A stretch of 64,000 bases of DNA from the NCBI GenBank assembly GCA_033032865.1, contig JAWHQI010000306.1, positions 2,418,001-2,482,000 of the forward strand, written 5' to 3'. The stretch is from Dactylorhiza incarnata (taxonomy: Eukaryota > Streptophyta > Magnoliopsida > Asparagales > Orchidaceae). The position numbers and the translations under genes are program-made. Positions 35,101-46,189 of the stretch are shown one piece after another (the stretch's first letter is position 1; the number at the start of each line of letters is the position of its first letter). The notes below the pieces were generated by a model. It was not told where the DNA came from and ran no database searches. It saw nothing but the letters and a program-made list of their open reading frames with translations.

Positions 35101-38100
35101 CCTATTAGACCCAAAAGCCCCACCATGGAGTGGTCAATTTGACCAAATTGACCAAAGTCAACTTTCCCCCAATTTTGGTCAAAATCACACTTATTGGCTA
35201 AATTGGCCCAATGAGGGAATCACCATGACCTAACCCACATTGGGTGGTGTCACTAGGTTCAAACCAACACATTGGACCAAGCCACCCCTCAGTTGACTAA
35301 GTCAAACCCCCAAGTCAACCATAGTCAACATAGGTCAAAAATGGCCTAAAACATGAAAATCAAGTGGGCTAACTCAATAAACTTGAGTCAAGACCCAAGC
35401 CCAGCCCATCCAGCAGCCCACATGCACAAAGACCTCCCATGCCCTCTGATTTTGAATGGTGGAGACATGCATGGGGGTAGGAGGGTAAAATCCCCAATTT
35501 TTAGGAGAGAGAAAGTGAGGAAAAGAGGGAATGCAAGCCAAGTGGCTCTTCTCCTCTCTTCCCAAGCTTCCAACTGATCTCCCCAGAACTTTAGCAGCTG
35601 AATTACTGGGATGGGGGACACATGGAGCCAAGGAGGAGCTTCCAATGTTGGAGGCCGAAATCCCCCCTATGATAACTCCTCATACAGCCCTCCTCACCCA
35701 TTTTACTCATTTTCATTAGCTTCAGAAGCTTGAAGAGAGCTTAAATCGACTGTTAGATCATTACATTTGGTGGAGAAATGAGATCGGGAGCAAGCTCGCC
35801 GGAGGAGATCACCGCCATGGCCGCCCGCCGCAATTGCCGCCGCCAACCTCCATTAAGGTCCGGTTTCTCCTTCTCTCCCCCTGTGCTAGCTTCCTAGATC
35901 CTTAGGAGATGAAAACCAAGTTTAATTCAAGCTCTATATACGGACAATAATGGAGATTTAGGTAAGAAATGCCCATGCTAGAACTTCTCGTCTAGGGCAT
36001 TATTTGCCATGAAATAGATCTCAATCAACTCTTCTCTTTAAAACGAAGCTATAGGAACTTATTTCGTGCAAAATGATGGACTATGGAGGGAGTATTGGCC
36101 AAAATAGGTTAGAGATCATCATTCCCGTCGGCTGGAGGAAGAAGACGAGCAGGAGCCGTCCGATTTTGCGCCAAGATCTGTGCAAGATTTTAATATTTCA
36201 TTTTAATAATTATTCAAATCTGTCACAAACCGGGCAGCACTTTCAATCTAATTTTTGAACCCCTTAGAGTCCAAAAATAGAAAAATGTCCAGAGATAACA
36301 TTTGTAGCCCTATGGGTCTACTTTCTGTAGGATTTGAGATCAAGTGATTTGGAGCTCTACAGCTCCTTGTAGAGCCATTCTACTAAGACTGCTCATTATG
36401 TCTATTAGCAAACCATAATATTTCTGCCTAGGATTTTAATGTACTTTGCATGCTATTTTTGAAGGCCTTAGAGGCCATATCATGAAAAGTTGGCAGAGAC
36501 AACATTTGTAGCCCTATGGGTCTACTTTCTGTAGGATTTGAGATCAAGTGATTTGGAGCTCTACATCTCCTTGTAGAGCCATTCTACTAAGACTGCTCAT
36601 TATGTCTATTAGCAAACCATAATATTTCTGCCTAGGATTTTAATGTACTTTGCATGCTATTTTTGAAGGCCTTAGAAGCCATATCATGAAAAGTTGGAAG
36701 AGACAACATTTGTAGCCCTATGGGTATACTTTCTGTAGGATTTGAGATCAAGTGATTTGGAGCTCTACAGCTCCTTGTAGAGCCATTCTACTAAGACTGC
36801 TCATTATGTCTATTAGCAAACCATAATATTTCTGCCTAGGATTTTAATGTACTTTGCATGCTATTTTTGAAGGCCTTAGAGGCCATATCATGAAAAGTTG
36901 GCAGAGACAATATTTGTAGCCCTATGGGTCTACTTTCTGTAGGATTTGAGATCAAGTGATTTGGAGCTCTACAGCGCCTTGTAGAGCCATTCTACTAAGA
37001 TTGCTCATTATGTCTATTAGCAAACCATAATATTTCTGCCTAGGATTTTAATGTACTTTGCATGCTATTTTTGAAGGCCTTAGAGGCCATATCATGAAAA
37101 GTTGGCAGATACAACATTTGTAGCCCTATGGGTCTACTTTCTGTAGGATTTGAGATCAAGTGATTTGGAGCTCTACAGCTCCTTGTAGAGCCATTTTTCT
37201 AGGACTACTCTTTATGTCTATTAGCAAATTTGGGTGGAGTGAGCCCTATGCCTTGGGGTTGACCCAATGGCTTGAAATGCTGGACATGGATCCTTGGCAG
37301 CAATATGCCTTCCCAAAGGTTGTTTGGGATTTTTGGGTACAAAATCCCAAGATATGGAATTTACTAAATTACCCCTAATTTAGGTTATAAAATAAAAAGG
37401 CGGTCATATGAACTTGGAATAATATGAGACTTAGGATCGGGTGCTTTTAGAATAATATGGTGCTATAATAGTTTTCCCGGAATTTATTGAAGTCTTAACA
37501 TAGCACTTGTAGTGTAAACCCTTATACGCACACCAAATGTATTAAATGATAATTAAGGGTAAATATTACTTGGAATAATATGAGACTCAGGTTTTGGTGT
37601 TTTTAGACCAGCGTTATGTCATGGTAATTTTCCCTGAGATCACTGAGATCATAATCAAATACTTGACGTGTAAATCTCTATTTGCACACCTCCTATCTTT
37701 AATAGGAACTATGACTTAGGATTCCCTAGAGAATTTATGAAATTAGGATTTGAGATTGTTAGATCACTACTCATTGCGAACCTATGGTGATAATTGGAAC
37801 TCGTTTGGATATGATGTGATCAAGATCGCACCATAGGAGTCTAATCTAGATCAACCTTGTTTCGGTCTGCGAATAGTGAAACTGATTTACATGAATTAGA
37901 CCACCACTGACCTTCACACGTAGAACTGTTAACTCTTAGTAATTATGAAGGCTCAGGTCACTTGGAAGAGCATCTCTAAGGGCATCCTGGGAAATAAGGA
38001 TTGGGGCGCGTTTAGCAAAGCAATAGGAGTGTGGGTCCAAGTAAGGTTGAGAATGTTATTTGAATGTGAGCAGTTCCTCGGTGAAGAAAGGGGACTCGAG

Positions 38101-41100
38101 TTTAAAATGTGACGAAGGGAGAGTCAGCACCCGGTCACAGCTGGAGGTGTTGGAGTTCAAGGAACTCCCCCACTCCTAATTGCCAAGTTTAACTCATCTT
38201 AGAGATGTAATGTAATTGGAGAGGAAAATGGGGGTCAAGTAAAAAGGGGTAGACACCAACAAGATTAAGTACCTTGGGAATAGGAAGTTCGGGGTGTCAG
38301 CCTGCCACACTTCCTAGTACCGCTGCGTGCCCCTCACAGGGTAACCCTCCGGATGTCCAAGGTTAACCATAAAGCTTCTAAGTTCAACTAAATCATAGAC
38401 AAGACTAGTTAAGTAGGAGAACTCGGCAAGTTAACTTCCATCCCGAACCGTGACGTTATTTATAAGAATGGACTGGGATAGTCTAGCGAGCGGTAAGCTC
38501 GTAGTTTATATATAAGACTAGTGTAGTCTAGCGAGCGGTAAGCTCATAGTTTATATATAAGACAAGTGTAGTCTAGAGAGCGGTAAGCTCGTAGTTTATA
38601 TATAAGACTAGTGTAGTCTAGCGAGCGGTAAGCTCATAGTTTATATATAAGACAAGTGTAGTCTAGAGAGCGGTAAGCTCGTAGTTTATATATAAGACTA
38701 GTGTAGTCTAGCGAGCGGTAAGCTCGTAGTTTATATATAAGACTAATGTAGTCTAGCGAGCGGTAAGCTCGTAGTTTATATAAGACTAGTGTAGTCTGGC
38801 GGGCGGTAAGCTCGTAGTTGGTATATAGACTAGTGAAGTCTAGCGAGTTCTAGGCTCTAATTTATAAATGCTGATGTAGATGTGCGAGCTGGAGGCTCGG
38901 TTGTAAAAGGCTAACTTATGTTGCTTGTGAATGAGATGTGGTGGGTCTCCGAATCTGTCTTAGTCGTCACACCGACAGCAGTTCGTTGACTCGGCAGTGC
39001 TAGAGGTTTATTAGGGCCAGGTTGTTTTACTGCGCGTCCGATGGGACGAATTCCCTAAACCCTGCCTGGCCATTTCAGTTTAGTACGCAGGAGCTCGTGA
39101 GTACCGGGTACCGGTATCACAGCGTACGTTTGGGCCTAGGTCTGGTAGTGTGACTTACCCACCTAGGTGAGGAGACGCCCGCTCCTCTGCCACCGTTTGA
39201 CCACGACGGGAGGTGCCCGAGAGGTTAGCTACCTCCGAAAAGTGGGAACTAAAGGTCTGTACGTACAGAGTCGTGTGTGTGAGTTGCATGTGTATGAAAT
39301 AATAATACAAACATTGCATCATTGCATTGCACTTCATAGCATAGCATTTCTGCACCAACTGAGACCTCATCGTATAAATTAGTGTGGGCTCTTTTATACG
39401 ATGAGTTTACTTCTTGCCAGATCTCTTAGCTTATGTGCTATTGTGTGTGCATATAAGTTAAGGTTACTTTCGTAGCTACTCCTTAATTATACCGCTCTTT
39501 TACTTATACTGCTCTTTTACTTATACTGCTCTTTTACTTATACTGCTCTGTTACTTATACTGCTTCTTACTTTCGCTTATATACATACTCCTGCTTGGGT
39601 AGATATGCTTTCATTACTTGTTTAGTACCTTTATACTTGCTAGTCTCGCCATTGCCACCTGCTTTTGATTTACCCCTTGATGTCCTCCGCTTCCTCCTTC
39701 CACACGGTGCCTAGGAGTCGCGGGGGGAGGCGGGGACAAAATCGGCTTAGTCTTTATGACTAACGGTCGGTTGTGACCGTAGGTACACGAGGTGATGGAA
39801 CCCCAGAGAAGAGGAGACAGGACACAAGGAACTTATGCCGCGCGTTACTTCTACTACAATACAGGTGTTCGAGAGTTGAGAACTGATTAGCTTCCGCATA
39901 GATGTAGAGTGAGAAAGTTTATATACTTTGCTTGGATATGTACTGGGCTTAAGCCCTTTCTCTCTTTTAGTCTTTTCTCATCAAGGACATTGTAAGCATG
40001 TACTTCTGTATTTAATGTGATTTGTGGGCTTGTTGCTTCTATTTGCTTCTATTACTCTGAATTGTGGTTGGCCTAGATGATGTTGATTAGCCGGCAGGAT
40101 CGGCGTATTGTGGCGGGGACCATTGGGTGTAATGGTCTCGCCGCAAGACGGCGATTCTGGGCGGTAAGACCCGATTTAAAAGCAAAAAAAAAAAGGAGGG
40201 TCTTACAGTTAAAATATATTTTTGTATTTTTGCTAAACATTGTTTGTATAAATAATTTAGTTTATTTTTTAAATATTAGATCTGTAAATAAATTGTGATT
40301 AATTTGATGGTAAAATGATAAACTAGAGCATTATTATAAAGAAAAAAAATACATTTAGGCTCAGTTTGGCGCGACGTTTTTGCTTCAGTGAGTTTGAACA
40401 AAAATGTCATCATCATAGAATATATGTTTGGCATGACAACGGTTATGACCACGACCCAGAAAAGAAAACTAGTTTTGATCGCATTAAAATGGATGAAATT
40501 CCTTAAGTGAGGTTGAGCATTCACGGATGACGGTTCATAACCACCGCACTCACGAATGTCACCACCGTGCCTGAAACGGCTTATTTGCTCCGGTCAGTTT
40601 GGACAAAAATGTCACCATGGTAAAATGTATGTTCGGCAAGACACTGGTTATGACCGCCACCAAGAAAAGAAAACTATTAAAGTAACTTAGATGAGGTCGG
40701 GCGTTCACACGAACGATGAGTCATAATTATTGTGCTCACGACCGCAACCGCCGCGCCAAACAAAGCATTAGTGTCATAATTATGGGTTTTTTATTTCTCT
40801 TTTCCGGTCTCAACTAATTTCATTAAATTTTTAATTGTTAATAGAATTGGAGAAAAATAGGAAAAAATAATAAAAATAAAAAAAATATTTTGCTTATCTG
40901 ACCTGCCATCCAGCTTCAATGGTGTTCAAATCAACCCCGAACGAGCCCGATATGACCCAAATTTGTGACAGGCTGAACTCAGCCCGAGTCGCAACATGTG
41001 GGGCCCACACGCTCAAGCTAGCCTTTGCCCCGTAGTACTCCCCGTTTGAATATCCGACGGCATGCTGCCAAATATTTCACAATTAAAATCAATTATTATA

Positions 41101-43809
41101 TATATATAATTATTATTTATTTGATCATAAAAAAATCGAATTAATGAACAAAATTAAACAGTTTGATTCATTAATATGTTTAATAGAATATAACAGGAAT
41201 AAAGATTGCATACACCTATAATATTTCAAGTCGTATAAATACGAGTCTTTTAAGATATTCTCAGATTTTTTTGGCTATTTGCAGCCCCTCACTATTTGCA
41301 GAACCCAAAGTTATAATTGTGTTGCTGATTTGCGATGGGGCGACTGGAGCGTGACGGTAGACGGCGAGGAAGACTTCTCTTTTTTGAGCGGCTTCCCCCG
41401 GCTTCGATTCCAGCATATTGGCTGTGAGGCCAACATAGTTGCTGATTTATGTGCTCGTTTTGCCCTACGAGAAAACTTTGTATGGCTAGATGTTGATAGC
41501 ACCCAGACTGAATTTGTCGAGCTTGTTCGTGCAAACTTGGATGACATGCTATAGTTATATTTTCCTTTTTTATTTTTAATTTCATGCTATATGCACTTTT
41601 CAAAAAAAAAAAAATTTAATTGTACCAAGAGATGCTATTCGCATACCAAATATTTAAATTTCTATAAAAGTATATAATGATCGAGCTCCTAATTCTCTCA
41701 TCTTTAAATCAGGAAAATATCTTAATTGCAACTTTCAAATACAAACCCATATGATTCCATTTGAAAGCATCGTTTGTTTCCACGTTTTTTCTCCAATGGC
41801 GGTGGGCGGAAAACATCAACACTGAAAAAATATATTTGGTAAAACTCCTTTCTCCATCCCTCCATTCCCAACGCTCTCGTTCCCAACGCTCCAAAATGCC
41901 ATCGTCGAAACAAACAGAGCCTAAAACTTTGTTTGTTTTTTTTTTAATTTGAAACTAAGGCTCCGTTTGGGGAGACTTATTTTCACCGGTCAAGCGGTTA
42001 CGACCGCATGAATCGGACCTTAATTTAAGATCCGGTTCATGCGGTCGTAACCGCTAGACCGGTGAAAATAAGTCACCCCCAAACGGAGGCTAAATTGATA
42101 TAGCCGAGGTAAAGCTCCATCAAACAATTTGCTCATTTGGAATTCGGGTAATAGACTCGTATAATCATGATATTCTCATAAATTAACGATGATCCATTAA
42201 CAAATACAAAGATGAAATTTGTATTAAACAATCAATCCTAAGAACACAGATGAAGCCCTCGCGTGCGAACACAACAATAAGGTATACCTAGGCTCCGTTT
42301 GACGCGGCGTTTTTTCTCCGGTGAGTTTGGACAAAAAAAAACATCATCGTCATAAAATGTGTGTTTGGCATGACAACTGTTATGACCGCCGTCAAGAAAA
42401 GAAACTAGTTTTGAACATAAAAGTAGATGAAATTCCTTAGGTGAGGTCGGGCATTCAAAGGTTCATAAACACCGCGTTCACGACCGCCACAGCCAAATGG
42501 CGACCTAGTTTTGGTTTAGGCTTATGATGAAAATTGATTATGTGGATGGTGGAATAGAGCAATTAAATGGAAAAGAACTCTCGGAGAACATAAGAAGCAT
42601 AGACAGGAGATCGATCATCAACCTCTCGATTACTCTAACAGCGAAGTGGCGCCGGCGTCCTGCCCATCTAAAGTCGGGGATGAAAGCTGAAGTAACCTCG
42701 ACGAAGATAAAGCGGAATAATGGAGAAAACATAGGTTTAGGAGATAAATTGGCTCAGTTTGTTTTGGCGTTTTTTCTTCATTGATGGTGGGAGAAAACGC
42801 CGGCTGAAAAAACGGTTTGGTAAAACTCCTTTCTCCATATCCAGTGTTCCAAAATGTTATTTTTGACCTTCAACGTCAAAGTTGCCTCCTGCCTTCATTC
42901 CCAACCCTACAGCCGAAACAAACGGAGCCAAAAAGATGGAAGAAATGGTAGAGAAGGACTCACCTATGGCCACCACCGGAGAGATGAGCGCAAGCACGAG
43001 GAGAGCAGCTGCTCGCCGCCTGGAATCTTAAGCATGGCGGTCGGCAAGGAGCACGGCGGGGTTTTGGTTTTGGGTCTTGGGCGTGGGATTTAGGGTGGGG
43101 TGCGTTTAGGTGTTTTGGGGGTGTTGAATAGCCAAAAATATATGGTCTGCGAATATCAACTTAAGAGAGAGAGAGAAAGAGAGAGAGAGAGTTGTAGTTG
43201 ACAAGTCACTCGATTGTGAACTGTGGAGACGTGAGAATGCAAAAGAATGGTTTTAAATGAAACACCAAATTCTTTATAGTTGTAATCAAAACGGAATATT
43301 TTGTTTTCATTGGATTGCTTTTAAAAAAATAATAATAATTCTTCCCTCAGATTAAACGACTAACCTCATGTCCGCCGCCGCCGCCGGCGGCGGAATCTTG
43401 CCAGGCTCTACCAGCGGGCTTTCTTCCAAACCTCCCAACCGCTCTCGCTCTCAACACATCTTTGTAAGTGGTTCTTCTAACAGCGACTGTTCCATCCGGG
43501 CACTCCTCGCCGGCGCTTCTCCACGTCTGCATTTCTTCCGCCACCTCGCCGGCGATCTCATTTCCTTTCGGCCTCTCCGGCGGTTCCTGCAACCAAAGCC
43601 GCAATCTTTCTTCAATCGGCTCCTCCGCGTGAACCCAAAATCTGAAAATCCAGTGGTTCGTACCATTAATGGCTTCTGCCCTCTTAGTTTTAGATGATCA
43701 AACGCCGGCTGGAGATGAGTTGGAATGCAATCTATGACATCGCCGTCAGAACTCTGTAAAAAACAAATCTTTTTCCAGACTCTCGCATTGCTTCAAAAAA
43801 CAGGGACAT

Positions 43810-43846
<37 letters not shown>

Positions 43847-44054
43847 GAGAAGAAGAAGAAGAAGAAGAAAGTGCCTGAATTGTCTTGTTCGCAGGCTTGT
43901 TAAGTCTTTGAAGCTGAGCTCTTATCATCTTGCGAAGAACTTTCCGGGAAAACACAGAGTCGTTCTTCGCCGGCGAACCGGCGGCAGAGTAAACGAGGAG
44001 TACGACAAGAAAGAATGCAATGATTACTGGAGACTTAGGCCAGCAAGACGCCAT
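30903..44054 (-). CDS. Neprosin-family (DUF239) secreted peptidase, 7 exons, 410 aa
   Basis: Exons: 44054-43875, 43753-43664, 43586-43365, 41064-40903, 33338-33285, 32652-32506, 31280-30903 (stop TAA). They sum to 1233 bp, all junctions are phase 0 and no stop interrupts. Introns 2-6 are GT-AG; intron 1 is GC-AG. Residues 1-26 are a signal peptide (PVIIAFFLVVLLVYSAAG). The activation-peptide domain follows (SSDGDVIDCIPTHLQPAFDH, then PPERPKGN and RRTTYKDVLRA). The neprosin domain spans 165-410: EYYGAKASLSVWAP, NTIEAGWQVSPQLYGD, GCYNLLCSGFVQ, WWLEFGPGILVGYWP, MVQFGGEIVN, YFYYGGPGRNARCP. Glu214 (NTIEAGW) and Glu325 (FGGE) are candidate catalytic residues; their spacing (111) is close to that of the glutamate pair reported for Nepenthes neprosin. 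The length is normal for the family. A secreted prolyl-endopeptidase-like role is inferred. Confidence 0.9.
31281..32505 (-). other. Intron 6 of neprosin-family gene
   Basis: AT-rich, 1225 bp, with a (TA)n microsatellite at about 32067-32101. No other gene is seen. The 3' splice site is TTTTTCAG. Confidence 0.8.
33041..33220 (+). repeat. GC-rich dispersed repeat in intron 5
   Basis: It starts GGGTTTGCGAAC and contains hairpin-prone GGCGGGCTAAGCCCGTC and GGGGGGCCCCGTGCACTG. Related sequence occurs at about 53841-53980 and in part at about 34565-34600. It is probably a dispersed repeat of unknown class. Confidence 0.5.
33397..33624. mobile_element. Tourist-like MITE in intron 4
   Basis: It starts GGCTCCGCTTGGCACGG, ends CACCAAACGGAGCC and is flanked by TAA on both sides. 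The 3-bp TAA TSD and GGCTCCGTTTGG termini fit PIF/Harbinger-derived MITEs. It belongs to the same family as 40358-40767, 42291-42504 and the 52.4-53.1 kb cluster. Confidence 0.8.
33871..34319. mobile_element. Foldback MITE candidate in intron 4
   Basis: Its ends, TCTCACTTGGCCCCACTTCTC-like and GAGAAGGGGCCCTAGTGAGA, are inverted. An inner inverted pair, GCTTTTGATGGTCTTATA and its complement, lies at about 33957 and 34065. The TSD is not clear. Confidence 0.55.
36290..37230 (+). repeat. 204-bp tandem array, about 4.6 copies
   Basis: TTTGTAGCCCTATGGGT recurs at about 36301, 36505, 36709, 36913 and 37117, exactly 204 bp apart, with only scattered substitutions. It lies in the middle of the giant LTR. 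The inverted copy near 58-64 kb has a different array at the same relative place. Confidence 0.95.
38470..38845 (+). repeat. 45-bp tandem array, about eight copies
   Basis: GCGAGCGGTAAGCTC recurs at 38486, 38531, 38576 (as GAGAG), 38621 and so on, with a 45-bp period. Units alternate between two variants, which suggests a 90-bp higher-order unit in part. A homologous array is at 59525-60065 in the other copy. Confidence 0.93.
40358..40767. mobile_element. Tandem dimer of Tourist-like MITE in intron 4
   Basis: Two head-to-tail monomers (40358-40575 and 40576-40767, approximately) share one outer TSD, TTA at 40355-40357 and 40768-40770. The first starts GGCTCAGTTTGGCGCG and the second ends CGCCAAACAAAGC. 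Confidence 0.75.
41279..41614 (+). pseudogene. LINE 3' fragment with RNase H-like tail
   Basis: A 91-codon frame (41279-41554) ends a plant LINE-type RNase H domain: HIGCEANIVADLCARFAL matches the usual H-x-x-R/C-x-AN-x-x-AD-x-LA pattern. A13 follows at 41602-41614, as expected of a reverse-transcribed 3' end. It is 5'-truncated and lies in intron 3 opposite to the gene. Confidence 0.65.
41766..41921. mobile_element. MITE, second family, in intron 3
   Basis: It runs from GCATCGTTTGTTTCC to CGAAACAAACAGAGCC and shares CTCCTTTCTCCAT and the CAAACGGAGCC end with 42751-42929. It is close to the Tourist-like termini but has a different interior. Confidence 0.55.
41959..42090. mobile_element. Near-perfect palindromic MITE, 132 bp
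   Basis: Arms of about 64 bp starting GGCTCCGTTTGGGG are almost fully complementary around an AATT centre (GGACCTTAATTTAAGATCC). It is flanked by TAA on both sides (41956-41958, 42091-42093). It would form a long hairpin. Confidence 0.88.
42291..42504. mobile_element. Tourist-like MITE in intron 3
   Basis: It starts GGCTCCGTTTGACGCGG, has the family interior (GAAACTAGTTTTGAACATAA, GTGAGGTCGGGC) and a decayed right end near GCCAAATGGCGAC. CTA lies on both sides. Confidence 0.7.
42751..42929. mobile_element. MITE, second family, in intron 3
   Basis: It starts GGCTCAGTTTGTTTTGGCG and ends GAAACAAACGGAGCC. It is related to 41766-41921. The flanks do not show a clear 3-bp duplication. Confidence 0.6.
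43754..43874 (-). other. Intron 1 with GC-AG splice sites
   Basis: The exon 1 end reads ATTCAG followed by GCACTTTC, and no GT lies near. The acceptor is TTTTTTACAG before AGTTCTGAC. The intron holds a (GA)n/(GAA)n microsatellite (43815-43869). Joining here gives TIQ-SSDGD, as the family expects. Confidence 0.75.
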
Positions 44055-44610
44055 TTGAGGGGATTATTTTTACAACAACTGTCTTTATCTGTGTACATGG
44101 GATCGGTTGTCCTCTTCTTCTTCTTCCTCTTCCAGCGCCAGATATTCTGGAACTTAGCTACAGTGAACAGAGAATGAGGAAAAACAGACAAAACATCTTA
44201 TCTTCCCTGAATTTTGTCCCTCCAAGCCAGATTTGAGAAGAAGAAGAAGAAGAAGAAGAATGGCTCATCTTCCAAGCAGCTTTCAGAATTTCCATCGACT
44301 CGTTTCAACGCGATGATGACTAGAGTAATGAGATGGTGTCCCTGTTTTAAAGCAGCCCATCTGTTTTTCTTAAAAGAGAGATTTTTATTTATTTTTCTTG
44401 GTTTTATTGGTAGGTGGAAAGATGAACTGAAGCTCGGGACCATATTTTAATGGTATATATATACATTATATTTATATTTATGATGAGAATTATAGTGGTA
44501 CGAATACGATATAAAATTATTAATTTAGTTGGTTGCAGTTAACGCAATAAATAAAATATTTTGTAGTGGTCAGATATGAAAGGGAAATATTAAATGAGTA
44601 TTTGTACAAT
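44055..44610 (-). other. Upstream region of neprosin-family gene
   Basis: No coding region is supported. It has a (GAA)n run at about 44237-44260 and a TATATATATA stretch at about 44454-44464, some 400 bp from the start codon. That could be the TATA box, but an intron in the leader cannot be excluded. Confidence 0.4.
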
Positions 44611-45011
44611 AATTGTTATAAGCATATCAGTTTTGACTATTCGCACATCAATTTCTATGAATTCTTACACGCCTTTTGAAAATACGTCCTGTACATGCAT
44701 TTTTAGGAAAAGTGTTGACGAGATCTATAATTTTTGTGTTGAACACTTTTCCTAAAAATGCATGTACAAGGCGTATTTTCAAAAATTCGCTAAAAATTCA
44801 TTATAGTTACGATCAGGGCGACAATACGCCTCGTACGTGCATTTTTAGGAAAAGTGTTCAACGCGAAAGTTGTAGATCTCGACGAGATCTACAATTTTCG
44901 TGTTGAACACTTTTCTTAAAAATGCATGTACAAGACGTATTTTCAAAAGGCGCGTAATAACTCATAGAAATTGGTGTGCGAAAAGTCAAAACTGGCGTGC
45001 TTATAACAATT
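44611..45011. repeat. 401-bp palindrome with two inner hairpins
   Basis: The outer arms start AATTGTTATAAGCA and end TGCTTATAACAATT. Inside lie two separate hairpins (about 44675-44784 and 44822-44944), each with GCATTTTTAGGAAAAGTGTT arms. It is a foldback element or MITE of a type I cannot name. Confidence 0.85.
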
Positions 45012-46189
45012 GCCTTTATTTTAAAATTTATCATTGAAATTAATTATTTAGTAAAGCATATGTTAATATACTCTATAATTATGCAATTATAAAAAGAATA
45101 ATTTTATTGTGCCCTCCTTTCCACATATTACTCAATAAAATATGGAATAACTTTTGGTGTTGGCATTTGGGAATAAATTTTCTTATTTCTACATATTACT
45201 TTGAGACATGAGGGGAAAATGGACTCTTGGGACCCAATTGAGTGGGGTCTTCAATTTGCATTTTAGGTACCCTAATATGAGGTGCACTCCACTAAATTGG
45301 GTGGCAGACCCAAATTGTGTGAGACGTAATTGGGCACACCTCAATTAGGGTATGGTTCAAGCAATTGGGCTTATGTATGACTAGTACTCTATTTGTGGTA
45401 TAGAGTACCCACTAGGGTCAGAAAGGCTTTATGCTCACATGTTTGCATTTGGGTCAAGTTGACCAATTTGGATAACCTTGATCTAGGTGGAACCATCCGA
45501 GGGTGCCCACCTCACCAATTTAGTGTTAGGATTAGGATCCATGCCACATATTGACATGTTGATTCAAGTGAATTAGCATGATTAAGTCTTAGAGCTTAAT
45601 TATGTCTTATGGATCAAATTAGTGGGTCCAGCTCCAAGTGGGGGTTGGCCAAATTGTATTGGACCCTTTGGTACCCCAAATGAGGGTGCATCACACTCAT
45701 AGGAATAGTCCCAATGCGAGTGTACCAAATTGGGTACACCTCAAATTGGGCATTGTATGAGTCGATTGTGCTCGGGTATGGTCTTGCCCCATTGTTAAAA
45801 CATGATATATATTCTTCATCTCTCTCTCTCTCTTATCTTCTAACACATCATTTTCAACTTCATGAATGAGCTAAGTACTAGTCTTATGTTGTGGCGATTC
45901 TCCAAAATTTCTTCCTAATTAACACCCTCATTCTTAATTGGCAATACCACTATTGGAAGACACATTGATACTAAAAAATGAGAAATATATTGTTATTTAT
46001 TACAATGGTTCTTATGACATAACAATATAAGTAGCTATACAAAAATACTAGGGCATAACTATGTAAGTCAGTAGAATATCTACAATAAGAATGGACTACA
46101 AGAAAACCAACTTTTACTGGTGGAATTAGAAGTTGATCAATTTTCTAGTGACATAAAATTTTATACATCAAATTATAAATAAATGGGAT
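45012..46189. other. Intergenic sequence, no gene seen
   Basis: It contains loose repeats of AATTGGG and GGGTGC-type words (about 45230-45780) and a (TC)n run at about 45820. No open frame has family signals. Confidence 0.5.

Larger units (their letters stand above)
34721..40207 (+). mobile_element. Giant solo LTR, 5487 bp, in intron 4
   Basis: It begins TGTAACATCC and ends GGGTCTTACA, with an exact 5-bp duplication GTTAA at 34716-34720 and 40208-40212. No second LTR, primer site or polymerase gene lies inside, so it is best read as a solo LTR left by recombination. It contains a 204-bp tandem array, a 45-bp tandem array and a run of AAAAAAAAAAAA near the end. A related copy in inverted orientation lies at 58221-64000. 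The TGTAAC termini and large size suit a gypsy element, but with no internal region I cannot name the lineage. Confidence 0.85.

Noticed and set aside
35353..36258. Short frames found in both giant LTR copies (61-85 codons)
   Set aside because: Shared because the DNA is the same repeat; frames overlap on both strands, are short and match no domain.
38470..38845. CRISPR-like appearance of regular 45-bp repeats
   Set aside because: No unique spacers, plant nuclear context, inside an LTR; a simple tandem repeat.
43368..43697. Plus-strand 109-codon frame opposite the neprosin-family exons
   Set aside because: Shadow of minus-strand exons 2 and 3, which have clear family motifs and splice sites.
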